A program made the position numbers and the translations under genes. Source: Streptomyces sp. NBC_00659 (GTDB lineage Bacteria; Actinomycetota; Actinomycetes; Streptomycetales; Streptomycetaceae). From it: DNA of 64,000 nt. This document shows positions 1-8,037 of this stretch, piece by piece (positions within the stretch are counted from its first letter, which is position 1; each line of letters starts with the position of its first letter). A model generated the notes under the pieces. The model did no database searches, was not told where the DNA came from, and saw nothing but the letters and a program-made list of their open reading frames with translations. The stretch covers positions 4,960,001 through 5,024,000 of the forward strand of contig NZ_CP109031.1 of the NCBI RefSeq assembly GCF_036226925.1, read 5' to 3'.

Positions 1-847
1 TGCAGGAGTAGCGGAGCGCGATCCGCATGGTCGCGTCCTTGCAGGGGATGTTCCCCTCGTTCTTCAGCTCGGTCCGGGTGCCCTTGAGGATGTACGGCAG
101 CGGGGTGTCGGTGCGCTGGTCCGCTGTCGTGTACAGGCCGTTCTCCAGGGCCGCCGCCGCGGTGACCACCTTGAAGGTGGAACCGGGCGGGTAGGTCTCG
201 CGCAGCGCCCGGTTGAGCATCGGGTCGTCGGGGTTGTTCTTCTTCTGGAGCTTGTTCCAGGCCTTCGCGTCGGTGTTGGTGTTCCCGGCGAAGGCGGAGG
301 GGTCGTACGAGGGGGTGGAGGCCAGCGCCAGGATCGCGCCGGTCTGCGGGTTGATCGCGGCGACGGCGCCCTTGCCCCGGCTCAGCAGGCCCTTGTAGGC
401 GGCCTTCTGCGCGGCGCCGTTGAGGGTGGTGACGACGTTGCCGCCCTGCTTGCCCTTGCCCGTGATCATGTCGAGGGTGTTGCGGAAGAAGAGCCGGTCG
501 TCGTTGCCGGTGAGTATGCCGTCGTCCAGCTTCTCCAGCTGGGAGGCGTCGAAGGCCTGCGAGGCGTACCCGGTGACCGGCGCCCACATGGCGCCGTCCT
601 TGTAGGTGCGCTTGTAGACGAAGTCGTTGATGCCGTTCTTCTTCGTCTCGGTGGCCCCGGTGATCGGGTCGCCGTCGACGATGATGTTGCCGCGCGGGGT
701 GGCGTACCGCTCGATGGCGACGCGGCGGTTGTGCGAGTCGGTCCGCAGGCTGTCCGCCTGGACGTACTGGATGTAGTTGTCGCGGAGGAGCAGGGCGAGG
801 ACGAGGAGCCCGCAGAAGATCGCGATCCGGCGCAGGGGCTTGTTCAC
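1..847 (-). CDS. pbpA: Class B penicillin-binding protein (PBP2 type), 3' end cut by window
   Basis: Peptidoglycan transpeptidase acting at the outer face of the membrane, partner of the SEDS glycosyltransferase encoded just upstream. The gene enters at the left edge, so only about 282 N-terminal residues are visible. They show an N-terminal membrane anchor (about residues 5-22, IAIFCGLLVLALLL), a dimerisation domain containing RRVAIERYATPRG, and the start of the transpeptidase domain with the active-site tetrad STFK at about residues 223-226. The KTG motif lies outside the window. The start is the GTG at 847, which overlaps the upstream TGA as GTGA, implying translational coupling. The order pbpA-SEDS-pstP-fhaB-fhaA is the conserved actinobacterial cell-growth cluster; pknB would be expected just beyond position 1. 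Confidence 0.93.
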   Translation of the reverse strand, partial: MNKPLRRIAIFCGLLVLALLLRDNYIQYVQADSLRTDSHNRRVAIERYATPRGNIIVDGDPITGATETKKNGINDFVYKRTYKDGAMWAPVTGYASQAFDASQLEKLDDGILTGNDDRLFFRNTLDMITGKGKQGGNVVTTLNGAAQKAAYKGLLSRGKGAVAAINPQTGAILALASTPSYDPSAFAGNTNTDAKAWNKLQKKNNPDDPMLNRALRETYPPGSTFKVVTAAAALENGLYTTADQRTDTPLPYILKGTRTELKNEGNIPCKDATMRIALRYSC

Positions 848-2289
848 GGGCGGACCACCTGGGTCATCTCGGCGTCGGGGCTGGGGGCGGGTGCGGGCGC
901 CGGGCGGCGGGCGGTGTCGCTGATGCGGATCAGTACGCCGACGAGCGCCCAGTTGGCGATGACGGAGGAACCGCCGGAGGCCAGGAACGGCATGGTCATA
1001 CCGGTCAGCGGGATCAGGCCCATGACACCGCCGGCGACCACGAAGACCTGGAGGGCGAAGGCGCCGGAGAGGCCGACGGCGAGGAGCTTGCCGAACGGGT
1101 CGCGGGCCGCGAGCGCCGTGCGGATGCCGCGCTCGACGATCAGGCCGTAGAGCACCAGGATCGCCATGACTCCGGCGAGGCCCAATTCCTCGCCGAACGT
1201 GGCGAGGATGAAGTCGGAGTTGGCGGCGAAGCGGATGAGCTCGGAGTGGCCCTGGCCGAGGCCGGTGCCGAGGGTGCCGCCGGAGCCGAACGCCCACAGC
1301 GCCTGCATGGCCTGCTCGGAGTGGATGATGCCGTCCTTGACCCCGGACTGGCTGAGCATGTACTCGTGCATCGGGTCGAGCCAGGCCTGGACACGCGTCT
1401 GGATGTGCGGTTCGAAGGTCGCCACACCGACCGCGCCGCCCGCGGACATCAGCAGACCGAAGACGATCCAGCTGGTCCGCTCGGTGGCGACGTACAGCAT
1501 GATGACGAACATTCCGAAGAACAGCAGCGACGTACCGAGGTCGGTCTCGAAGACCAGGATCAGGATCGAGATGAACCAGACCACGAGGATCGGGCCGAGG
1601 TCGCGGCCGCGCGGCAGGTACAGGCCCATGAAGCGGCGGCTGGCCAGGGCGAGCGCGTCGCGCTTCACCATCAGGTAGCCGGCGAAGAAGATCGCGAGGA
1701 CGATCTTCGCGAACTCACCGGGCTGGATGGAGAATCCGGCGACCGAGATCCAGATCTTGGCGCCGTAGATGTTGGCACCGAGTCCCGGGACCAGCGGGAG
1801 CAGCAGCAGGACCAGGGCACCGACCATGGAGATGTAGGTGTAGCGCTGCAGGACGCGGTGGTCCTTCAGGAAGAACAGCACGGCGACGAACAGGGCGATG
1901 GCCAGCGCCGTGTACAGCAGCTGGCGTGGTGCCGCGTTGCCCGCCTGGTTGATCGACTGGAGCAGTTTGGACTGGTCGAGCCGCCAGATGATCACCAGGC
2001 CGAGCCCGTTGAGGAGCGTGGCCAGCGGAAGCAGCAGCGGGTCCGCGTACGGAGCGAACTTGCGCACCGCGAGGTGGGCGACGCCGGCCAGCAGGGCGAG
2101 GCCCAGGCCGTAGCTCAGCAGGCCGGTGGGCACTTTGTCGTCGATGGCCAGGCCCACGTTGGCGTAGGCGAAGACCGGGATGACGACCGCGAACACCAGC
2201 AAGGCCAGTTCGGTGTTGCGTCGGCTGGGTGCGCCGATCGATCCGATCGTGGACGTGTGGTGTGTCGGCGTGTTCGTACTACTGCTCAT
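844..2289 (-). CDS. rodA: FtsW/RodA/SpoVE-family (SEDS) peptidoglycan glycosyltransferase
   Basis: Integral membrane SEDS protein of 481 aa that polymerises lipid II and pairs with the class B PBP encoded immediately downstream. About ten to twelve hydrophobic segments are visible. The family signatures FETDLGTSLLFFGMF and SDFILATFGEELG are present, the latter in the conserved region before the last helices. The N-terminal 25 residues and the C-terminal tail (RRPAPAPAPSPDAEMTQ) are hydrophilic and probably cytoplasmic. It lies 26 bp downstream of pstP and overlaps pbpA by 4 bp, so it is one operon. In Mycobacterium the gene at this place is called rodA, but in Streptomyces the product may serve sporulation or polar growth; the RodA versus FtsW label is not settled by sequence alone. 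Confidence 0.92.
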   Translation of the reverse strand: MSSSTNTPTHHTSTIGSIGAPSRRNTELALLVFAVVIPVFAYANVGLAIDDKVPTGLLSYGLGLALLAGVAHLAVRKFAPYADPLLLPLATLLNGLGLVIIWRLDQSKLLQSINQAGNAAPRQLLYTALAIALFVAVLFFLKDHRVLQRYTYISMVGALVLLLLPLVPGLGANIYGAKIWISVAGFSIQPGEFAKIVLAIFFAGYLMVKRDALALASRRFMGLYLPRGRDLGPILVVWFISILILVFETDLGTSLLFFGMFVIMLYVATERTSWIVFGLLMSAGGAVGVATFEPHIQTRVQAWLDPMHEYMLSQSGVKDGIIHSEQAMQALWAFGSGGTLGTGLGQGHSELIRFAANSDFILATFGEELGLAGVMAILVLYGLIVERGIRTALAARDPFGKLLAVGLSGAFALQVFVVAGGVMGLIPLTGMTMPFLASGGSSVIANWALVGVLIRISDTARRPAPAPAPSPDAEMTQVVRP

Positions 2290-2315
2290 CGTGTGACAGG
2301 GCCCCTCACGGCTTC

Positions 2316-3890
2316 TTACTGCTTACCGCACAGCGAGACCAGCTTCTGCTCCTCGGTGGAGAGGCTGGGGCCGGGTGTGGGAGTGGGTGCGGTCGTGGAC
2401 TTGGAGGACGAAGGTGCCGAGCTCGACGCGGTCGGGCTCGGGCTGGACGTGGCCTTGGACGTCAGAGAGGTCTTTGTGGTTCCCGTGGTTCCGTCGGCCT
2501 TGCCCGAACTGGGCTTCGCGCTGTTCTGGCTCTCGGCGGCGCGGCGCTGCGCGTCCTTGCGGCAGGCGGAGGCCTGTACGGCGAGTTCGTCGATCTTCGC
2601 CTGCGCGTCCGCGAGGCCGCCTTCGGTGATGGTCGCCTTGACCTGCTGCTGCTGGTACGGCGGCAGGTACTTGAGTTCGATCTCGGGGTGGTCCTTCGCC
2701 ACCTTCGAGAGCGAGACCCAGGCCAGGTCCTGGCTGATGCCGCGGTAGAGGGCGACGTGTTCGTCCTGGGTGCCGACGTAGTACTGCGTCTGCGTCCAGC
2801 GGTAGCCGCCGTACAGGCCGCCTCCGATGACGGCGAGCGTCAGGATGACGTAGAAGGATCGCTTCAGCCACCTGCGTCCGCTGCGCGGCTTGACGAAGTC
2901 GTCGTCCGAGTAGTCGCCGAAACTGCTCGTGGAGACGTAGCCGGTGGTGTCGCCGCTGCCGGGCGGGCCGAACTCGCCGCCGCCCTGTCCGGGCACGGGC
3001 CGGCCGAGGCCGGAGGCACGGCCGGCGGGCGTCTGCATGGCGCCGTTGTCGTGCAGCTGGAGCTGGTTCTCGGCGACGGCGCCGACCACCACAGGGGTGT
3101 CGGAGAGCTGTGCCGCGAGGGTGTCGCCGGAGTCGATGTCGAGGACATCGGCCACGATGACGGTGATGTTGTCGGGGCCGCCGCCGCGCAGCGCGAGCTG
3201 GATGAGCTCCTGCACGGTCTCCTGCGGGCCCTGGTAGCTGGCGAGGGTGTCTTCCATCGTCTGGTGGGAGACGACACCGCTGAGGCCGTCGGAGCAGATC
3301 AGGTACCGGTCGCCGGCGCGGACCTCGCGGATCGAGAGGTCGGGCTCGACGTGGTCGCCACTGCCCAGCGCGCGCATCAGCAGGGAGCGCTGCGGGTGGG
3401 TGGTGGCCTCTTCCTCGGTGATACGGCCCTCGTCGACGAGGCGCTGCACCCAGGTGTGGTCCTGGGTGATCTGCGTGAGCACGCCGTCCCGCAGCAGGTA
3501 CGCGCGGGAGTCGCCGACGTGGACGAGACCGAGCCGCTGGCCGGTCCACAGCAGGGCGGTGAGCGTGGTGCCCATGCCCTCGAGCTGCGGGTCCTCCTCG
3601 ACCATCAGCCGGAGCTGGTCGTTGGCACGCTGCACGGCGGTGCCGAGCGAGGTGAGGATGTCGGATCCGGGTACGTCGTCGTCGAGCGCGACGATGGTGG
3701 AGATCACCTCGGAGCTGGCGACCTCACCGGCGGCCTGGCCGCCCATCCCGTCGGCGATCGCGAGCAGACGGGGACCGGCGTAGCCCGAGTCCTCGTTGCC
3801 CTCGCGGATCATGCCTTTGTGCGATCCGGCGGCGAAGCGCAGTGACAGACTCATGCGCACCTCGCCCGTCGGCTCCGGGTACATCCGCAC
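2316..3890 (-). CDS. pstP: PP2C-family Ser/Thr protein phosphatase
   Basis: Membrane-bound metal-dependent phosphatase of 524 aa that reverses phosphorylation by the PknA/PknB-type kinases. The catalytic PP2C domain covers about residues 13-250. The metal-binding motifs are all present: GNED (D34), ADGMGGQ (D47), HVGDSR (D127), SDGLSG (D201) and GGPDNIT (D240). A linker, one transmembrane helix (about 345-365, YVILTLAVIGGGLYGG) and an extracytoplasmic Ser/Thr/Pro-rich C-terminus follow. I chose the GTG at 3890, which has GGAGG 9 nt upstream. The ATG at 3854 (MSLSLRF), with GAGG before it, is an equally reasonable start that loses 12 residues. It sits between fhaB and the SEDS gene in the same operon. 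Confidence 0.93.
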   Translation of the reverse strand: MRMYPEPTGEVRMSLSLRFAAGSHKGMIREGNEDSGYAGPRLLAIADGMGGQAAGEVASSEVISTIVALDDDVPGSDILTSLGTAVQRANDQLRLMVEEDPQLEGMGTTLTALLWTGQRLGLVHVGDSRAYLLRDGVLTQITQDHTWVQRLVDEGRITEEEATTHPQRSLLMRALGSGDHVEPDLSIREVRAGDRYLICSDGLSGVVSHQTMEDTLASYQGPQETVQELIQLALRGGGPDNITVIVADVLDIDSGDTLAAQLSDTPVVVGAVAENQLQLHDNGAMQTPAGRASGLGRPVPGQGGGEFGPPGSGDTTGYVSTSSFGDYSDDDFVKPRSGRRWLKRSFYVILTLAVIGGGLYGGYRWTQTQYYVGTQDEHVALYRGISQDLAWVSLSKVAKDHPEIELKYLPPYQQQQVKATITEGGLADAQAKIDELAVQASACRKDAQRRAAESQNSAKPSSGKADGTTGTTKTSLTSKATSSPSPTASSSAPSSSKSTTAPTPTPGPSLSTEEQKLVSLCGKQ

Positions 3891-3974
3891 GGTGCCCACC
3901 CTCCGGTCGGGAGCGCGCCGGGGTTCCTTGTGTGGACCGCCGCTGCGTGCTCGCTCCGCTCGCTCATTGTCGTA

Positions 3975-4499
3975 CTACTTCCGCAGCTCGATGACGGTCT
4001 TGCCGATGCGGATCGGCGCGCCCAGCGGAACGGGCGTCGGGGTCGTCAGCCGGCTCCGGTCGAGATACGTGCCATTGGTGGAGCCGAGGTCCTCGACGAT
4101 CCACTGGCCGTCCCGGTCGGGGTAGATCCTGGCATGCCGGCTGGACGCGTAGTCGTCGTCCAGCACGATGGTGCTGTCGTGCGCTCGGCCCAGGGTGATG
4201 GTCTGCCCCTGAAGCGCGACGGTGGTGCCCGTGAGGGTGCCCTCCGAGACGACCAGCTTGGATGGTGCGCCGCGACGCTGCCGCCCGCCGCCGGCGGCGG
4301 GCGCCTGCTGCTGGCGCTGCTGCGGAGGCGCGGCTTGCCGCGCGGCCTGCTGAGGCCTCGCAGCCTCCCTGCGGGAGCCGCGCTGTGTGACGCGCGTTCC
4401 GAACAGGTCGCTGCGGATGACCTGCACGGCCACGATCACGAACAGCCACAGTACGGCCAGGAAACCCAGCCGCATGACCGTGAGGGTCAGCTCTGACAT
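3975..4499 (-). CDS. fhaB: FHA-domain membrane protein FhaB (FipA type)
   Basis: Phosphothreonine-reader protein of 174 aa linking Ser/Thr kinase signalling to cell division and wall synthesis. An N-terminal transmembrane helix (about residues 8-28, VMRLGFLAVLWLFVIVAVQV) is followed by a Gln/Pro/Ala/Arg-rich linker (40-75) and an FHA domain (about 85-172). Conserved FHA residues are visible: LGRAHDST, SSRHARI and STNGTYLD. The start is the ATG at 4497-4499 (MSELTLTV); the long in-frame extension upstream overlaps fhaA and is not needed. The gap to fhaA is only 10 bp, and pstP follows on the same strand. Confidence 0.92.
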   Translation of the reverse strand: MSELTLTVMRLGFLAVLWLFVIVAVQVIRSDLFGTRVTQRGSRREAARPQQAARQAAPPQQRQQQAPAAGGGRQRRGAPSKLVVSEGTLTGTTVALQGQTITLGRAHDSTIVLDDDYASSRHARIYPDRDGQWIVEDLGSTNGTYLDRSRLTTPTPVPLGAPIRIGKTVIELRK

Positions 4500-4509
4500 T
4501 GCCCCCGCT

Positions 4510-5349
4510 TCACCCTTCGGCTTGCCGGTAAATGATGGTGGTGCTGCCCACGACGATCCGCGAGCCGTCGCGGAGCGTAGCGCGGGTTGTGTGCTGCCCG
4601 TCCACCACGATGCCGTTGGTGGACCCGAGATCCTGGATCGTCGAGGGCGTTCCGGTCCGGATCTCACAGTGCCGGCGCGATACGCCGGGGTCGTCGATCC
4701 GCACGTCGGCTTCAGTGCTGCGGCCCAGCACCAGCGTCGGGCGGGAGATCTGATGGCGTGCGCCATTGATCTCGACCCAATGCCGCATACGGCCACCCGC
4801 CGCCGGGCCGGCCGGGGGCCGGGCACCCACGGGTGCCATGCCCGGACGGCCGCCGGGCGGCGGCGCGGACGGCATGGGGGGAGGGGCCGCGGGCGGGTAG
4901 CCGTAGCCACCCTGGGCTCCGCGGCCCGCCGGAGCGGGGCCCGCGGGGGCACGCTCGGGGGACTGCTGATTGGCGGAGGAGGCGAGCGTACGGCTGCGGA
5001 CCCGGTACAGGCCGGTGTCGAGGTCGTCGGCCTTCTCCAGATGGACCTTGATGGGGCCCATGAAGGTGTAGCGCTGCTGCTTGGCGTAGTCGCGGACCAT
5101 TCCGGCGAGCTCGTCGCCGAGCTGGCCGGAGTAGGGGCTGAGCCGCTCGAAGTCGGGCGTGCTCAGTTCGACGATGAAGTCGTTCGGGACGACGGTCCGG
5201 TCGCGGTTCCAGATCGTGGCGTTGTTGTCGCACTCGCGCTGGAGCGCTCCGGCGATCTCCACGGGCTGGACCTCGGACTTGAACACCTTGGCGAAGGTGC
5301 CGTTGACCAGACCTTCGAGACGCTGCTCGAACTTCTTCAGGACTCCCAT
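4510..5349 (-). CDS. fhaA: FhaA: DUF3662 plus FHA domain protein
   Basis: Cytoplasmic scaffold protein of 279 aa. In mycobacteria the homologue binds the phosphorylated pseudokinase region of MviN and restrains peptidoglycan synthesis at poles and septa. The N-terminal DUF3662 domain (about 1-115, beginning MGVLKKFEQRLEGLVNGTFAKVF) is followed by a Pro/Gly-rich linker (about 130-190) and a C-terminal FHA domain with LGRSTEADVRI, SRRHCEI and STNGIVVDG. A strong ribosome-binding site, GGAGGTGCCC, stands immediately before the ATG. It is the first gene of the minus-strand operon, so the operon promoter should lie in the 0.6 kb gene-free stretch to its right. Confidence 0.94.
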   Translation of the reverse strand: MGVLKKFEQRLEGLVNGTFAKVFKSEVQPVEIAGALQRECDNNATIWNRDRTVVPNDFIVELSTPDFERLSPYSGQLGDELAGMVRDYAKQQRYTFMGPIKVHLEKADDLDTGLYRVRSRTLASSANQQSPERAPAGPAPAGRGAQGGYGYPPAAPPPMPSAPPPGGRPGMAPVGARPPAGPAAGGRMRHWVEINGARHQISRPTLVLGRSTEADVRIDDPGVSRRHCEIRTGTPSTIQDLGSTNGIVVDGQHTTRATLRDGSRIVVGSTTIIYRQAEG

Positions 5350-5956
5350 GGGGCACCTCCTCCGTCGTTGCCGTCCTGGTACAGCTTGCTGTCGTCTTTC
5401 CGGCCCTGCTGGACCAGCCGGCCTACCCGGCCTTGCTGGTACTGCTTACTGATCGTATCCACGCGTCGGGAAATCGGCTGGTTCCCCCTGTCGGCACGGT
5501 CGACGGGTTGTCGACACCTTCCGAAGTCCCCTCCCGAAGTTCCCTGAGAGGCCCCTCTTCGAACTCTTCCCGGCACTGCTTCTGCCATGGATCGTAGAGG
5601 CGCCCCCCGACCAGTGTCCCGCACCTGACTGTGCGGTCCGTCCGACTCCTGGAGAGATGCACCGGACCGGTACGAGGTTGATACGTGAACCGGTTCTGTC
5701 TGAAACGTGTGACGCGTGCCGGGGCGCCGGTGAGGAGGCGGCTGGCGCGGGACGCGGAGCCGCTCGGGCCGGGAGGCCGGGCAGGGCAAGGGCACCGGGC
5801 CTGTGGGGTCATGCGAGGTCCGGGCGCGCGGGGGCGGCGGTGCGCGGGCGCGTGGGCCGGGGAAAGGGATGTGATTCCACCCCTGGCAGCGTGCTAATCT
5901 TCTGCATGTCGGAAGGCGCTCGCGGAGCAAAGCGAGAGACGGAAGACACACCCAAT
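5350..5956. other. 607-bp gene-free stretch between fhaA operon and tRNA-Leu
   Basis: No open frame here looks like a protein: the candidates have Arg/Pro-rich, low-complexity composition and run through the tRNA. The stretch must hold the fhaA-pstP-pbpA operon promoter (minus strand) and the tRNA-Leu promoter (plus strand). A TACTGCTTACTGATCGTATCC segment near 5437-5460 reads on the minus strand as a possible -10 (GATACGAT). A TAATCT hexamer about 65 bp before the tRNA could be its -10. Neither is certain. Confidence 0.5.
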
Positions 5957-6043
5957 GCGCGGGTGGCGGAATAGGCAGACGCGCTGGATTCAGGTTCCAG
6001 TGCCCGAAAGGGCGTGGGGGTTCAACTCCCCCCTCGCGCACCA
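5957..6043 (+). tRNA. tRNA-Leu (anticodon CAG)
   Basis: An 87-nt cloverleaf with a long variable arm, as in class II tRNAs. The acceptor stem pairs GCGCGGG (5957-5963) with CTCGCGC (6033-6039), with one G-U pair. The anticodon stem CTGGA/TCCAG encloses TTCAGGT with CAG at 5991-5993. The T arm has GGGGG TTCAACT CCCCC, and CCA is encoded at 6041-6043. The anticodon reads CUG, the major leucine codon in this GC-rich genome. A strong hairpin terminator follows within 3 nt. Confidence 0.97.
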
Positions 6044-6045
6044 GC

Positions 6046-6082
6046 TGAAAGCCCCTCAGGTCCTCGACCTGAGGGGCTTTCA
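6046..6082 (+). terminator. Hairpin terminator after tRNA-Leu
   Basis: Perfect 17-bp inverted repeat (TGAAAGCCCCTCAGGTC, loop CTC, then the reverse complement) starting 3 nt after the tRNA CCA end. There is no strong U-tract, as is common for Streptomyces terminators. Confidence 0.85.
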
Positions 6083-6261
6083 CGTTGTCCGGGGTGCCTC
6101 CGCCGCGCTTCCCCGCATCGCGCGCGATGCCGCGCGACGGGTGGTGCCGCTCGTCACGGGTCGCGCGGACGCCCGGGGGCGCTGTGAAGTGTGACGATGC
6201 TCTCACGCGGGCGGCGGGGAGTCGGCGGGGCGGTGACCGGTGAACGGGCGTTCGCGGACCC

Positions 6262-6343
6262 GGAGGCCCGGAGGCCCGGAGGCCCGGAGGCCCGGAGGCC
6301 CGGAGGACCCGGAGGACCGGAGGCCCCGGAGACCCGGAGGGGG
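6262..6343. repeat. GGAGGCCC octamer tandem repeat
   Basis: Five perfect copies of the 8-bp unit GGAGGCCC (6262-6301) are followed by about five degenerate copies (GGAGGACCC, GGAGGACC, GGAGGCCCC and so on). The array ends about 15 bp downstream of the azoreductase stop. It is probably slippage-prone and may act as the azoreductase 3' region. Confidence 0.85.
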
Positions 6344-6357
6344 TGTCGGGTGCCTGA

Positions 6358-7011
6358 TCAGGCGGCGATGCGCGCCGAGACCTTCTTGGCCCGGGCCGCG
6401 GCCTCGTCGAGTGCCTTGCTCCGGGAGGCCTCGAAGAGCGGGACCAGGTCGGACATCGCCGGGTTGTGCGGGGCCATGGTGAGCTCCGGGACGATGAATT
6501 CGACGTCGAGGGCGAGCATGTCGCCCAGTACCGCCTTCAGGTAGTTCTGCACGTACTCGAAGCCCTCGCGCGGAGTGCCCGGCGCGTACGAGCCGCCGCG
6601 GCTGGCGACGACGGTGACCGGGGTGCCCTTGGCCTTCGCGTCCTCCGTCATGGCGGTGCGCCCCACGAGGATGACGTTGTCCAGCCAGGCCTTGAGGGTC
6701 GAGGGGATGGAGAAGTTGTACATGGGGGCGCCGATCAGGATCGCGTCCGCGTTCTCCACCTCCTCGATCAGCTTCAGGCGTGCGGCGAAGGCCTCGGCCT
6801 GTCCGGGGGTGTGCGTCTCCGGGGCGGCGAAGCCGGCGGTGTGGGCATCGGCCGTGATGTGCGGCACAGGGTGCGCGGCGAGGTCGCGGTGGACGACCGT
6901 TCCGGCGGGGTGCTGTTCCTCCCAGGCCGCGCGGAAGGCGTCCGTGACGGCACGCGATACGGAGGTGCCGTTCGGGGAGGCGGACGAGTCGATGTGGAGG
7001 AGGGTAGCCAT
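6358..7011 (-). CDS. azoR: FMN-dependent NADH-azoreductase / quinone reductase
   Basis: Flavodoxin-fold enzyme of 217 aa that reduces azo bonds and quinones using NADH and FMN. The N-terminal strand and phosphate-binding loop LHIDSSASPNGTSVSR is the FMN site. GAPMYNFSIPSTLKAWLDN is the family isoalloxazine-binding segment and ASRGGSY the second FMN loop. Its length matches the family (about 200-215 aa). The ribosome-binding site GGAG lies 7 nt before the ATG. It is transcribed divergently from an HxlR-type regulator gene, an arrangement typical of redox- or electrophile-responsive azoreductases, so that regulator probably represses it. A physiological role in quinone detoxification is more likely than dye reduction. 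Confidence 0.9.
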   Translation of the reverse strand: MATLLHIDSSASPNGTSVSRAVTDAFRAAWEEQHPAGTVVHRDLAAHPVPHITADAHTAGFAAPETHTPGQAEAFAARLKLIEEVENADAILIGAPMYNFSIPSTLKAWLDNVILVGRTAMTEDAKAKGTPVTVVASRGGSYAPGTPREGFEYVQNYLKAVLGDMLALDVEFIVPELTMAPHNPAMSDLVPLFEASRSKALDEAAARAKKVSARIAA

Positions 7012-7149
7012 GGTGATCTCCAGATAAAAGGGATATGTGGGGCGGGTGGGCGGTCGAGGCAGGCCGGGTCCCGGGTGGGGGTCGCCAACCGGATCGGGGC
7101 AGGGCTGTCGCAGGGAAGTCGAGTCGCCGGTGGGCTTCTCTTTCGTTCC

Positions 7150-7170
7150 TAACTAGAGATAACACAGTTA
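7150..7170. promoter_or_regulatory. Candidate HxlR operator in the azoR/hxlR divergent promoter
   Basis: Inverted repeat TAACT-N11-AGTTA embedded in an unusually AT-rich island (7145-7190) between the divergent azoR and hxlR genes. Position and symmetry suit a dimeric winged-helix HxlR repressor controlling both genes. This is inference from layout, not from a known consensus. Confidence 0.5.
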
Positions 7171-7215
7171 CTTACTTTTTTTCATCACCTTGTGGGGACG
7201 CAGTACCCTGGGCTC

Positions 7216-7605
7216 ATGGCAGTACCGGGAAGCCACGACGCTGGGCCGTGTCAGAAGGTCGACGACGGCATGACCCGTGTCTTCACGCTGCTCGGAAAAC
7301 GATGGACGGGTCTCGTCGTCGCGGTCCTGATGCCGCACCCCGTCCACTTCGCCGATCTGCGCAGAGCGATCCCCGGCATCAGCGAGCGGATGCTCTCGGA
7401 CCGGCTCACCGAACTCGGCGCGGCCGGCCTGGTCGTGCGCAACGTCGACGAGGGCCCACCGCTGCGTGTTTGCTACGCCCTGACGGAGGCGGGGGCGGCG
7501 CTGGAACCGGCCCTGAAGGAGCTGGGGTCCTGGGCGGAGAGGTATCTGCCGGAGAGCGGGCCCTGCCAGGAGCGTCCGCGGCCGCGCCAGCGGACCGGGC
7601 TCTGA
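7216..7605 (+). CDS. HxlR-family winged-helix transcriptional regulator
   Basis: DNA-binding regulator of 129 aa. The single HxlR domain covers about residues 10-110, with GKRWTGLVVAVLM, the recognition-helix region RRAIPGISERMLSDRLTELG and the wing ending YALTEAG. A Cys near the N-terminus (GPCQK, residue 12) is in the place where redox-sensing HxlR proteins such as YodB/QorR carry their sensor cysteine. I start at the ATG 7216; a GTG at 7192 is in frame but neither has a strong ribosome-binding site, so the mRNA may be leaderless. It is divergent from azoR, which it probably represses. Confidence 0.88.
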   Translation: MAVPGSHDAGPCQKVDDGMTRVFTLLGKRWTGLVVAVLMPHPVHFADLRRAIPGISERMLSDRLTELGAAGLVVRNVDEGPPLRVCYALTEAGAALEPALKELGSWAERYLPESGPCQERPRPRQRTGL

Positions 7606-7750
7606 CGCGACGTGCCTGAGCCGGGCTTCGCGCCGCTGAAGTACTGAGTCGTTGCGCTCGAGACGGTCTTTGCGCCGCTGATGTGACCGAGTCGTCCACG
7701 GTGCCGAACCTGTCGTGGGGTGCCGCCAACCGCTGATGCGACCGAGCCGC

Positions 7751-7835
7751 TTGCTGTGCCGGGCCGCTTGCTGTGCCGGGCCGCTTGCTGTGCCGGGCCG
7801 CTTGCTGTGCCGGGCCGCTTGCTGTGGCGGGCCGC
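7751..7835. repeat. 17-bp tandem repeat, five copies
   Basis: TTGCTGTGCCGGGCCGC repeated head to tail at 7751, 7768, 7785, 7802 and 7819. The first four are identical and the fifth has one C-to-G change. There are no spacers, so it is not a CRISPR array. Confidence 0.93.
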
Positions 7836-7954
7836 ACCGTTGTGCCGGGCCCGCCGTGCCCTGCCGCTGACGCGCTTGGGACGTTCGTGGTGCCGCCGGT
7901 GCGACGCCGCCGGTCGAACGGTGCGCGCGGCCGCTTTCCCGGGTGCCGGTGGAG

Positions 7955-7963
7955 TTGTCCACA
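7955..7963 (+). promoter_or_regulatory. DnaA box TTGTCCACA
   Basis: Exact match to the preferred Streptomyces DnaA box TTGTCCACA, in intergenic DNA upstream of the DUF2252 gene. Two more exact copies and one TTATCCACA variant occur elsewhere in this window. Confidence 0.55.
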
Positions 7964-8037
7964 GGGTCTGACGCGTTTTCCCGGCCGGCTGTACGGTCAG
8001 CACGAGTTGATGTTCGTGCGCGGGGGAGGCGGTCGTG

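Larger units (their letters stand above)
7616..8037. other. Intergenic stretch with two nested repeat families
   Basis: About 420 bp without a credible gene. It holds three imperfect copies of a CCGCTGA..G..C(T)GAGTCG motif at about 7631, 7673 and 7731, then a perfect 17-bp tandem array (7751-7835) and an exact DnaA-box sequence (7955-7963). The last 80 bp should contain the promoter of the DUF2252 gene. Confidence 0.6.

Noticed and set aside
5337..6206. Possible minus-strand protein of 289 aa in the region upstream of fhaA
   Set aside because: It runs through the whole tRNA-Leu gene and its terminator and has Pro/Arg-rich low-complexity sequence, so the frame is open by GC bias only.
7751..7835. 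CRISPR-like array
   Set aside because: The 17-bp units are directly adjacent without spacers, the unit is too short, and no cas gene is present.
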